Shown piece by piece: positions 17,130-24,736 of a stretch of DNA of 44,140 nucleotides. The first letter of the stretch is position 1. Every line of letters begins with the position of its first letter. The stretch comes from Deltaproteobacteria bacterium. GTDB lineage: Bacteria; Myxococcota_A; UBA9160; SZUA-336. Location: assembly GCA_004356455.1 (NCBI GenBank), contig SMWZ01000118.1, positions 1-44,140 of the forward strand, read 5' to 3'. The notes beneath the pieces are model-generated. The model was given only the letters and a program-made list of their open reading frames with translations, ran no database searches and had not been told where the DNA came from. The position numbers and the translations under genes were made by a program.

Positions 17130-18031
17130 GCGTAGCTCCTAGCTTCCAGCTCTTTCAGCCCGGAGAAGCATGCGAGTGCCTGCGGGTTCGCGAGCGCGTC
17201 CCGGTTCTTGACCTCCTGTCCGTGGATCACCTGCCGCAGCGCAAGCTCCACCTTCTTTCCGCTGAGCGTGTACGGGATATCGGCCACGGCCAGAATCGAG
17301 GCCGGCACGTGTCGAGGCGTGGTGTTTTCGCGGATCCGCCGCTGGATGCGAGCCAGGAGATCGGCATCCAGCTCGAGGCCGGGCTTGAGCATCACGCAAA
17401 GAATCACCCGCACGTCGGCCACCACGTCCAGCGAGCCGTGGCTCTTTCCGTTGTAGTGATAGCCATCGTTGGGCTCGATCTGACCAAAGCGATCGAACAC
17501 ACCCGCCCTCCCGAAGTCAGGCGAGCACGAGGACCAGATGGCCCCCAGGCTGGTGGCGGCCAGCATCGCAACCACCGTCTCGGGCATGTTCGGCATGAGC
17601 CCCGCCACGCGCTCCCCGACACCGACGCCAGTCTCCCTCAGCGCGTGAGCCAGACGGGCCACTTGATGCTAGAGCTCGGCGTAGGTCATGCGCACCGGCG
17701 GCTGTCCTTCGCCTCGGAAGACGAGCGCCGTTCGGTCGTCGCGATGACGCAGCAGGTTCTCTGCGAAGTTGAGTGGCGCTCCCTCGAACCAGGTCGCACC
17801 CGGCATACGGGCGGGATCGTCTACGACCCGTACGTAGCCCCTGGAGTGGATGACCCCGCAGAAATCCCATACGGCGGCTCCGAGCTCCGCCGGGTTCTCG
17901 ACCGACCAGCGGTAGAGTGACTCGTAGTCCTCGAGTGCAACGCGGTGCCGATCACAGATCAAGCCGAGGAACCGGTAAAGCTGCGTCCCTCTCGCGCGCT
18001 CGGCGGACGGCTGCCACAGTAGCTCGGCCAC
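17126..18031 (-). pseudogene. Acetoacetyl-CoA synthetase, broken by a stop codon and an internal deletion
   Basis: One continuous frame contains the N-terminus of an acetoacetyl-CoA synthetase (MAELLWQPSAERARGTQLYR, WFEGAPLNFAENLL), then an in-frame TAG at 17669-17671, then PETVVAMLAATSLGAIWSSC, SPDFGRAGVFDRFGQIEP and DGYHYNGKS. Near 17410 the sequence jumps from LDVVADV straight to RVILCVMLKPGLELDADLL and the C-terminal IPYTLSGKKVELALRQV. Intact enzymes have about 650 residues; roughly 300-350, including the adenylation core, are missing here. The catalytic C-terminal lysine region (SGKK) survives. The gene is almost certainly non-functional unless the lesions are assembly errors. The frame is otherwise clean, suggesting recent decay. 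It heads the leftward cluster. Confidence 0.88.
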
Positions 18032-18082
18032 GGATTCTCCCCTCGAGCTCCGATGCTACCATGCTCCCGAGCGGGAGGAGCC

Positions 18083-19231
18083 ATGCAGCGCGAAATCTTC
18101 AGCGAGGAACATGATCTTCTGCGGGAGCAGTTCCGGCGCTTCGCTCAGAAAGAGATCGAGCCCAAGGTGGCCGAGTGGAACGCGAACCGCACGAGTGACC
18201 GCGAGAGCTGGCGGCGTATGGGAGAGGAGGGCTTCCTCGGCGCCTGCGCCCCCGAGGAGTACGGCGGTGCGGGTGGGGACTTCCTGTACGACGCGGTCAT
18301 CATGGAAGAGCTGGCGTGGTTTCGTGCCCACGCACTGATGATGTCGCTTCACTCCAGCATCTGCATGCCCTACATCATCCACTACGGGAACCAGCAGCAG
18401 AAGCAGAAGTACCTGCCAGGAACCATCACGGGCGAGATCCCGCTGGGCATCGCCATGACGGAGCCCGGCACCGGCTCCGATCTGGCCAACATACAGACCA
18501 GCGCGCTGCGCGACGGAGATCACTACGTCCTGAACGGCTCCAAGACCTTCATCTCGAACGGACAGATCGGTGATCTCTTCATCGTGGTCGCGAAAACCGA
18601 TCCCCAGGCGGTCCCGCCCCACAACGGCATCAGCCTGCTGTTGGTCGAGGCCGACACGCCTGGCTTCGTGCGCGGTCGCAAGCTCGAAAAACTGGGGCTG
18701 CCAGGTCAGGACACGAGCGAGCTCTTCTTCCAGGACTGTCGCGTTCCCGCGGAGAACCTGCTCGGCGAAGAGGGCCAGGGCTTCAAGCTGCTGATGCAGC
18801 AGCTCCAGCAGGAGCGGCTCTGCATCGCGGTCAGCTCGATGGCCTCTTGCCGACGGGCGCTCCACGACACGCTCGAGTACGTGAAGCAGCGTCACGCCTT
18901 CGGCAGACCGATCGCCGCATTCCAGAACACACAGTTCAAGCTTGCCGAGCTGGCAAGCGAGGTGGAGATCGGCCAGGCCTTTGTCGACAAGCTGCTCGTC
19001 GCACATGTGCGGGGCGATGAGATCGTGTCCGAGGTGAGCATGGGGAAGTGGTGGACCACCGATCTCCAGAAGCGGCTCACCGGCGAATGTCTGCAGCTCC
19101 ACGGTGGCTACGGCTACATGAGCGAGTATCCGATCTCGGGTGACTACGCCGATGCGGCGGTACAGTCGATCTACGCCGGCTCGAACGAGATCATGAAGGT
19201 GATCATCGCCCGTCGCCTCGGGCTCGAATGA
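18083..19231 (+). CDS. Acyl-CoA dehydrogenase, long-chain (LCAD)-like
   Basis: A 382-residue flavoprotein that introduces the alpha-beta double bond into acyl-CoA. FAD- and substrate-contact motifs are IAMTEPGTGSDLANIQT, FISNGQIGDLFIVVAKT and the C-terminal LHGGYGYMSEYPI with IYAGSNEIMKVIIARRL. The C-terminal 'IYxG' position lacks the MCAD-type Glu. Instead a Glu near residue 244 in LQQERLCIAVSS matches the helix-G catalytic base of LCAD and isovaleryl-CoA dehydrogenase. The ATG at 18083 has an excellent GGGAGGAG site. It is divergent from the broken acetoacetyl-CoA synthetase, with about 50 bases between them that must hold both promoters. It feeds electrons to ETF, which is not encoded here. 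Confidence 0.94.
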   Translation: MQREIFSEEHDLLREQFRRFAQKEIEPKVAEWNANRTSDRESWRRMGEEGFLGACAPEEYGGAGGDFLYDAVIMEELAWFRAHALMMSLHSSICMPYIIHYGNQQQKQKYLPGTITGEIPLGIAMTEPGTGSDLANIQTSALRDGDHYVLNGSKTFISNGQIGDLFIVVAKTDPQAVPPHNGISLLLVEADTPGFVRGRKLEKLGLPGQDTSELFFQDCRVPAENLLGEEGQGFKLLMQQLQQERLCIAVSSMASCRRALHDTLEYVKQRHAFGRPIAAFQNTQFKLAELASEVEIGQAFVDKLLVAHVRGDEIVSEVSMGKWWTTDLQKRLTGECLQLHGGYGYMSEYPISGDYADAAVQSIYAGSNEIMKVIIARRLGLE

Positions 19232-19320
19232 GCCTGGGACTCAAGTGAACATCTGAACACGGGCGAGTTTCGCCAACTACCTCGCCCGTGACGGAAAACC
19301 GAAGAGAGGGGACCCTCATC

Positions 19321-19998
19321 ATGGCATGGATTCGAGTAGGAGTTATTGGACTGGTGTTCGTGCTGATCCCGGCGTGCACGCCGCAGGCCGAGGTCAAGCT
19401 CGAGACGGAAGACCAGAAGACGATCTACGCCCTGGGCCTGGGCCTGGCTAGAAACCTCGCGGTCTTCGAATTCAGCGAGGAGGAACTCGAGTTCGTGGTC
19501 GAGGGCATTCGGGACGGAGCGCTGAAGCGCCCGCCCAAGGTCGACGCGAAACAGTACCGGGCAAAGATTCAGACCCTGCAACGCTCGCGCCTCCAGGCGC
19601 AGGCAGAGGGCGAGAAGAGCGCGTCGCAGGCGTTTCTGGACAAGGAGGCCGGCATGGAAGGCGCCGAGCGCAGCACGTCGGGGCTGGTCTACCGGGAGCT
19701 CGAGGCTGGCAGCGGCGAGAGTCCCACAAAAAACAACACCGTCCGGGTTCACTACCACGGAACGCTGCGCGATGGAACGGTCTTCGACAGCTCGGTGGAT
19801 CGGGGCACACCGTTCGTCACCAAGCTGACCCGCGTGATCCCATGCTGGACCGAGGGCTTGCAGAAGATGCGTGTGGGCGGCAAGGCTCGACTCGTCTGCC
19901 CGTCTCAGATCGCATACCGCGACCGGGGCTCCCCCCCTCATATTAAGCCAGGCGCAACCATCGCCTTCGACGTCGAGCTGATCGAGATCGTCAAGTAG
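19321..19998 (+). CDS. FKBP-type peptidyl-prolyl isomerase lipoprotein (FkpA/Mip-like)
   Basis: A 225-residue lipoprotein. The signal peptide ends in the lipobox LIPAC, with lipidated Cys about residue 19. An N-terminal FKBP_N dimerisation region follows (YALGLGLARNLAVFEFSEEE and a charged helix about 70-115). The C-terminal FKBP domain (about 120-225) contains TVRVHYHGTLRDGTVFDSSV, IPCWTEGLQKMRVGGKA, YRDRGSPPHIKPGATIAFDV and ELIEIVK. It would assist folding in the periplasm or at the outer membrane. The start at 19321 is chosen for its AGAGGGGA site and because it begins the signal peptide. Its 3' end overlaps the convergent symporter gene by 8 bases. Confidence 0.93.
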   Translation: MAWIRVGVIGLVFVLIPACTPQAEVKLETEDQKTIYALGLGLARNLAVFEFSEEELEFVVEGIRDGALKRPPKVDAKQYRAKIQTLQRSRLQAQAEGEKSASQAFLDKEAGMEGAERSTSGLVYRELEAGSGESPTKNNTVRVHYHGTLRDGTVFDSSVDRGTPFVTKLTRVIPCWTEGLQKMRVGGKARLVCPSQIAYRDRGSPPHIKPGATIAFDVELIEIVK

Positions 19999-21679
19999 CG
20001 ACGGGTCTTGGGCGGCCGGAGCCCGCCAGGACCCCCACCAGCAGTGTGGCCAGGCCCAGACTGAGACCACTCCAGCCGAAGGCAGGCCGCCCCAGGAGAA
20101 GGCCGCCGGTGCCGAGCAGGAGCGCGTAGACGCCCAGCGTCGCGCACGCCACCTCGACCCACGGCCATACGCCCAGGGGCTGCCCCTTTTCGCCGAGCGT
20201 GGCGGCGACCGGTCCCCACCAGCCTGCCGGCCGCACCCTTTCGTAAAAGGCGCGCAGGCAGGCGGGCTCCTCCGGCGAGGTCAACCAGGTGAGTGCGAGC
20301 GCGAAGGGGACGGAGATCGCGACCACCAACGCAAGCGAGAAGGGGAAGGGAATGTCCGTGAAGAGGAAGAGCCCGTTTGCGAGCAGCAGCGATGCCGCCA
20401 TCACACCGATCTCGCTCCAGGCGTTGATGCGCCACCAGAGCCAGCGCAGCAGCACGATCAGCCCCGTGCCCGCGGAGATCGAGGCGAGGAACTTCCAAGC
20501 GCCCGAGATCGAGGGCATGGCCAGCGTGGCCAGGGCCCCCAGGGCGGCCAGCAGGACGACACTCGCGCGGGCCACGCGCATGAGCGCTAGCTCGGAGGCC
20601 CCGGGTCTCAGAAAGCGCCGGTAGACGTCGTGTGTCAGGTACGACGCGCCCCAGTTGAGCTGGGTATCGATGGTGGACATGTACGCGGCAAGCAGACTCG
20701 CCACCATCAGTCCGCGTAGACCGTTCGGGAGCTGGTCCAGCATCACGCGCACGTACCCGGCCTCCGGATCTTCCAGCCCGGGATGCACGACGAAGGCGAA
20801 GAGCCCCACCAGAATCCACGGCCAGGGGCGCAGGACGAAGTTGGCGACGGCGTACCAGATGGCCGCGAGACGGGCGTGCCGTTCGTCCCGGGTCGCCAGC
20901 AGACGCTGGGCAATGTAGCCACTGCCATCGGTGTTTCCGCTCGACCAGCCCTTGACCGCGACGTAGATCACGAAGGCCCAGAAGGCCTCCCGCTCGGGCG
21001 GCACCAGCGCCAGGGTGCGGCTCGCGGCCCGCGTGCCGTGCACCAGTCCCAGCTGCTCGATCAAGCTCCCCAGCCCCCCGGCGGCTCCGACGGCCAGGAC
21101 CGCGAGCAGGATCGAGCCCACCATCGCGAGCGTGAACTGAAGCACGTCCGTCAGCACCACACCCCATAGGCCGGAGAGCAGCGTGTAGCTCAGGGTGAGC
21201 GCAAACAGGCCCGCCAGCACCCAGCTTCCAGTGGCGGGATCCAGGCCCAGCGCAAGCTGAAGCACCTTGAGCATGGCCAGGTTCACCCATCCGATCACGA
21301 TCGCGTTGCGCAGGACGCCGAAGTAGAGCGCTCGAAAGAGTCGCAGGCCCGCGGCGCTACGGCCTCCGTAACGAAGCTCAATGAGCTCGTTGTCGGTGAG
21401 GACCCCGCTGCGGCGCCAGAGATGCGCGATCAGGAACGCGCCCAACATGGCGGGCAGCACGTCTGCCCACCAGAACCAGTTGCCCGCGATGCCCTCAGTA
21501 GCCACCAGCCCGGCAATCGCCAGAGGCGTATCCACGGCGAAGGTAGTGGCAACCATCGACGTGCCTGCGAGCCACCACGGAAGGCCGCGCCCGGCCGCAA
21601 AGAACTCCTCAGTGCTCGAGCCGGCGCGGCGCGCGTGCCACGCGCCCCAGGCGAGGGTCACGAGCAGATAGCCCGCCAC
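19991..21679 (-). CDS. Sodium:solute symporter (SSS family)
   Basis: A 562-residue inner-membrane transporter of the SSS/SLC5 family with about 13 hydrophobic helices. The family core includes FFAAGRGLPWWLAGTSMVAT and VDTPLAIAG early, then SYTLLSGLWGVVLTDVLQF and LMVASLLAAYMSTIDTQLNW, where conserved Ser/Thr around the Na+ site are visible. The substrate is unknown. The start is odd: family-like residues (LTDLDWILVAGYLL) continue upstream of the GTG at 21679, yet between it and the preceding in-frame TAA there is no ATG, GTG or TTG. Either helix 1 is shortened or a non-standard codon (CTG, ATC, or GTC at the expected site) is used. Confidence 0.88.
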   Translation of the reverse strand: MAGYLLVTLAWGAWHARRAGSSTEEFFAAGRGLPWWLAGTSMVATTFAVDTPLAIAGLVATEGIAGNWFWWADVLPAMLGAFLIAHLWRRSGVLTDNELIELRYGGRSAAGLRLFRALYFGVLRNAIVIGWVNLAMLKVLQLALGLDPATGSWVLAGLFALTLSYTLLSGLWGVVLTDVLQFTLAMVGSILLAVLAVGAAGGLGSLIEQLGLVHGTRAASRTLALVPPEREAFWAFVIYVAVKGWSSGNTDGSGYIAQRLLATRDERHARLAAIWYAVANFVLRPWPWILVGLFAFVVHPGLEDPEAGYVRVMLDQLPNGLRGLMVASLLAAYMSTIDTQLNWGASYLTHDVYRRFLRPGASELALMRVARASVVLLAALGALATLAMPSISGAWKFLASISAGTGLIVLLRWLWWRINAWSEIGVMAASLLLANGLFLFTDIPFPFSLALVVAISVPFALALTWLTSPEEPACLRAFYERVRPAGWWGPVAATLGEKGQPLGVWPWVEVACATLGVYALLLGTGGLLLGRPAFGWSGLSLGLATLLVGVLAGSGRPRPVAT

Positions 21680-21809
21680 CAGGATCCAATCCAGGTCCGT
21701 CAGCGCGAAGACCCCCGGGGAGTGGATTTAGCGCAAACGCAAACGCTTGGCGTGATATGAGAGAATCGGAAACCCTCGCGCGACGTAAGCGCCGCCAGCA
21801 GGAGGTCCC

Positions 21810-22472
21810 ATGATTCAGCTCTACACCGCCCCGACCCCCAACGGTTGGAAGGCCTCGATCATGCTTGAAGAGCTCGGGGCCCGCTACAGCGTGCGGCCGA
21901 TTCGACTCGACCAAGGCGAGCAGAAGGAGCCCTGGTTCCTGGAGCTGAACCCGAACGGCCGCATTCCCGTGATCGTCGACACCGAAACCGAAAACTTCGT
22001 CGTCTTCGAATCGGGAGCCATCCTGATCTATCTAGCCGAGAAGCACGGCCGCTTCCTGCCAACCGATCCCAAGGCGCGCTGCGAGGTAATCCAATGGCTC
22101 ATGTTCCAGATGGGAGGCGTGGGACCCATGCAGGGACAGGCGCACGTCTTCCTCCGTTACGCGCCGGAGAAGATCGAGTACGCCATCAAGCGCTATCAGG
22201 GGGAGACCGCTCGGCTCTACGGCGTTCTCAACGCGCGGCTGAAGGATCGCGAATATCTGGTGGGGGAGTACTCGATCGCCGACATCGCGACCTGGCCCTG
22301 GGTGCGCCTGCACGGCTGGGCCGGTGTGGAGATCGACGATCTCACCCATCTAAAACGCTGGTGCGAGACCATGGAGAAGCGCCCCGCGGTGCAGCGCGGC
22401 TTCGAAGTCCCCGGCAGCGATCCCGAGGCGCAGCGCCGCTGGCTGAAGGAGTTCCAGAAGGGCAATGCCTAA
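21810..22472 (+). CDS. Glutathione S-transferase family protein (nu/Ure2p-like)
   Basis: A 220-residue GST. The N-terminal thioredoxin-like domain starts [20 protein letters not shown], with the nu-class 'TPNGxK' glutathione-contact segment, followed by [14 protein letters not shown] (cis-Pro) and [15 protein letters not shown] (the Glu-Ser gamma-glutamyl contact). The C-terminal helical domain includes [20 protein letters not shown] and [13 protein letters not shown], the N-capping box. It resembles E. coli YfcG/YghU-type enzymes, which act as disulfide reductases. The start has an AGGAGG site. The downstream region carries the dispersed hairpin repeats and then the convergent symporter. Confidence 0.93.
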   Translation: MIQLYTAPTPNGWKASIMLEELGARYSVRPIRLDQGEQKEPWFLELNPNGRIPVIVDTETENFVVFESGAILIYLAEKHGRFLPTDPKARCEVIQWLMFQMGGVGPMQGQAHVFLRYAPEKIEYAIKRYQGETARLYGVLNARLKDREYLVGEYSIADIATWPWVRLHGWAGVEIDDLTHLKRWCETMEKRPAVQRGFEVPGSDPEAQRRWLKEFQKGNA

Positions 22473-22497
22473 CGCCCTCCGGGGAGGCGCCAACGCA

Positions 22498-22667
22498 GTC
22501 CGGCGCCCGCGCGCAGGCGACAAGGCAAAGCGGAGCTTTGCCGTGCCGGCAGGCGGGCTTGACCCGCCGATACCCGGCCAGTCGCGCTCGCCGATAACGC
22601 GCTACCTGGGCGCCGACAAAGTCCGGCGCCCGCGCGCAGGCGAGCTTAGCTCGCCGATAACGCGCTA
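22498..22667 (-). repeat. Cluster of dispersed hairpin repeats between convergent genes
   Basis: Several hairpins lie in this 170-base spacer: GGCAAAGC-GGA-GCTTTGCC at 22524-22542, GGCGGG-CTTGA-CCCGCC at 22552-22568, a half copy ending CTCGCCGATAACGCGCTA at 22587-22604, and a perfect 8-bp stem GGCGAGCT-T-AGCTCGCC at 22639-22655 followed by GATAACGCGCTA. A 23-base stretch beginning GTCCGGCGCCCGCGCGCAGG is repeated at 22498 and 22621. The rightmost copy starts one base past the stop of the leftward symporter gene and reads in that gene's direction. Confidence 0.85.
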
Positions 22668-22668
22668 G

Positions 22669-24354
22669 TTAGTGAGGCAGGCGGATCTCCGCTACCAGCG
22701 CTTGGACTTGGGCGGGAGGTCGCGGGGTTAGCCAGCTGACCACGGTCGTCACCGCGAAGTTGAGTAGCATCCCGACGGTACCGATCCCCTCGGGGCTGAT
22801 CCCGAAGAGCCACTCGGACTCGCCAGCGCCGCGGTTGAAGAAGCGGAAGTAGATGATGTACCCGGCCGTGAACAGGATGCCGCTCAGCATACCCGCGATC
22901 GCGCCCTGCTTCGTGGTGCGCGCGCTGAACACACCCAGCACCAGGATCGGGAAGAAGCTGGCCGCCGCCAGCCCGAAGGCGAAAGCAACCACCTGCGCCA
23001 CGAAGCCCGGAGGGTTGATGCCGAAGTAGCCCGCCACCAGCACCGCGACACCCGCCGTCCAGCGCGCGAGCAGCAGCTCCTGACGCTCGCTCATGTCCGG
23101 CCGCAGCATCGATTTCACGACGTCGTGCGAGATCGACGAGGAGATGACGAGCAGAAGCCCGGCAGCGGTAGAGAGCGCGGCGGCCAGCCCGCCAGCCGCG
23201 ACCAGAGCCACCACCCACGCGGGCAGCCGTGCGATCTCGGGGTTGGCCAGAACGATGATGTCGCGATCGATCACGAGCTCGTTGCGCGATTCGTCCCCGC
23301 TGTAGTTGATGATTCCATCCCCGTCCTTGTCAACGAACCGTATGAGTCCGGTCTTCTCCCAGCTCGTGAACCACTCGGGCGCATCCGCGTAGCTCGCGCC
23401 GTGCAGGGTCTGGATCATGTTCACCCGCGCGAAAGTCGCCACCGCGGGCGCGGTCGTGTACAGGAGCCCGATGAATACCAGCGCCCACACCGCACTCCAG
23501 CGTGCCGCGCGCGGGCTCGGCACGGTATAGAACCGGATCAGCACATGCGGCAGACCGGCGGTCCCGACCATGAGGGCCATGGTGATCGCGAGCACATCGA
23601 TCATCCCCTTCTTCCCCGCCACGAAGGCGGCGGTGTACTCGGGCAATCCCAGATCGCGATGGATCGCATCGATCGCCTGGAGCAGGTACATGCCCGCATT
23701 CGGTCCTTCCGTGATCTTGGAGCCAAATCCGAGCTGTGGGATAGGATTTCCGGTCATTTTCCAGGAGATGGCAACGGCGGGAATCAGGTACGCAACGATC
23801 AGGACCGAGTACTGCGCCACCTGCGTGTAGGTGATCCCGCGCATACCGCCGAGCGTGGCGTAGAGGAGCACGAGCGCCATGCCAGCGATGACGCCCGTGT
23901 TGACATCCACCTCGAGGAAGCGCGAGAAGACTATGCCTACGCCGCGCATCTGACCGGCGATATAGGTGAACGAGATAAAGATCGCGCAGAACACAGCCAC
24001 AAGCCGCGCGGCCTGTGAATAATAACGATCGCCCACGAACTCGGGCACCGTGTACTTGCCGTACTTTCTCAGATAGGGAGCGAGCAGCAGGGCCAGCAGC
24101 ACGTAGCCTCCGGTCCAGCCCATGAGATAGATCGCGCCGGTATAGCCCATGAACGAGATCAACCCTGCCATGGAGATAAAGGAGGCGGCGCTCATCCAGT
24201 CGGCAGCGGTCGCCATGCCGTTGGCCAGAGGGGACACGCCCTGCCCCGCCACGTAGAAGCCGGAAGTGGAGCTGACGCGACTGAAAAAGGCGATCCCGAT
24301 GTAGAGTGCGAAGGTGAGCCCGACGATGATGTAGGTCCACGCCAGTATGCTCAC
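22669..24354 (-). CDS. Cation/solute symporter, VC_2705-type (ActP-like)
   Basis: A 561-residue SSS-family symporter with about 13 membrane helices. It begins with the expected AWTYIIVGLTFALYIGIAFF and contains FYVAGQGVSPLANGMATAAD, GGMRGITYTQVAQYSVLI and GGLAAALSTAAGLLLVISSS. A soluble loop at about residues 345-365 reads KDGDGIINYSGDE, an EF-hand-like acidic loop seen in this subfamily. Relatives include acetate permease ActP, so a short-chain carboxylate substrate is plausible but unproven. The gene follows its small subunit (DUF4212) by 9 bases. That pairing is characteristic of the VC_2705 subfamily and supports a two-subunit transporter. Confidence 0.93.
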   Translation of the reverse strand: MSILAWTYIIVGLTFALYIGIAFFSRVSSTSGFYVAGQGVSPLANGMATAADWMSAASFISMAGLISFMGYTGAIYLMGWTGGYVLLALLLAPYLRKYGKYTVPEFVGDRYYSQAARLVAVFCAIFISFTYIAGQMRGVGIVFSRFLEVDVNTGVIAGMALVLLYATLGGMRGITYTQVAQYSVLIVAYLIPAVAISWKMTGNPIPQLGFGSKITEGPNAGMYLLQAIDAIHRDLGLPEYTAAFVAGKKGMIDVLAITMALMVGTAGLPHVLIRFYTVPSPRAARWSAVWALVFIGLLYTTAPAVATFARVNMIQTLHGASYADAPEWFTSWEKTGLIRFVDKDGDGIINYSGDESRNELVIDRDIIVLANPEIARLPAWVVALVAAGGLAAALSTAAGLLLVISSSISHDVVKSMLRPDMSERQELLLARWTAGVAVLVAGYFGINPPGFVAQVVAFAFGLAAASFFPILVLGVFSARTTKQGAIAGMLSGILFTAGYIIYFRFFNRGAGESEWLFGISPEGIGTVGMLLNFAVTTVVSWLTPRPPAQVQALVAEIRLPH

Positions 24355-24363
24355 GGGCTGCCC

Positions 24364-24621
24364 TCAGTCCGCGCGGAAGCGGCCATCTACGCGATCCATC
24401 CAACACGCGTACACGAAGATCAGTAGGATGAAGATGTAGATGGCGCCCTGCTGAGCGAACCAGAAGCCCAGGGGGAACCCAGCGATCTGGATACGGTTCA
24501 GAAGCTCGACCCCCAGGATCCCCAGCCCAAAGGCGGTGAAGAACCAGATCAGCAGCAGGAGGGTCAGGATGCGCAGGTTGGCCCGCCAGTAGCGCGCCTC
24601 GTCGACCCGCCTGTCCGCCAC
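24364..24621 (-). CDS. DUF4212 symporter small subunit
   Basis: An 85-residue membrane protein with two hydrophobic helices. After the cytoplasmic start VADRRVDEARYWRANL come ILTLLLLIWFFTAFGLGIL, then GFPLGFWFAQQGAIYIFILL and a charged end CWMDRVDGRF. This is the DUF4212 / 'solute:sodium symporter small subunit' family that accompanies VC_2705-type symporters. The GTG at 24621 is preferred over an upstream in-frame start at 24687 because a strong GAGGAGGAG site lies just before it and the family begins there. It is the first gene of a two-gene operon. Confidence 0.92.
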   Translation of the reverse strand: MADRRVDEARYWRANLRILTLLLLIWFFTAFGLGILGVELLNRIQIAGFPLGFWFAQQGAIYIFILLIFVYACWMDRVDGRFRAD

Positions 24622-24736
24622 CGCTGCTCCTCCTCGGCCTCGAAGGCCGGCGCGAGCGGTTGTACTGGAGCCCTCGACGGGAGTCAAATCGGAGGGCGCT
24701 GCGGCCCGCCGCAGAATGCGCTAAAAGGCCACGCCC

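Noticed and set aside
8167..18031. P450, SDRs, AKR and acetoacetyl-CoA synthetase as a natural-product biosynthetic cluster
   Set aside because: No PKS, NRPS, terpene cyclase, tailoring transferase or exporter is present; the genes look like catabolic or housekeeping oxidoreductases next to a signalling protein.
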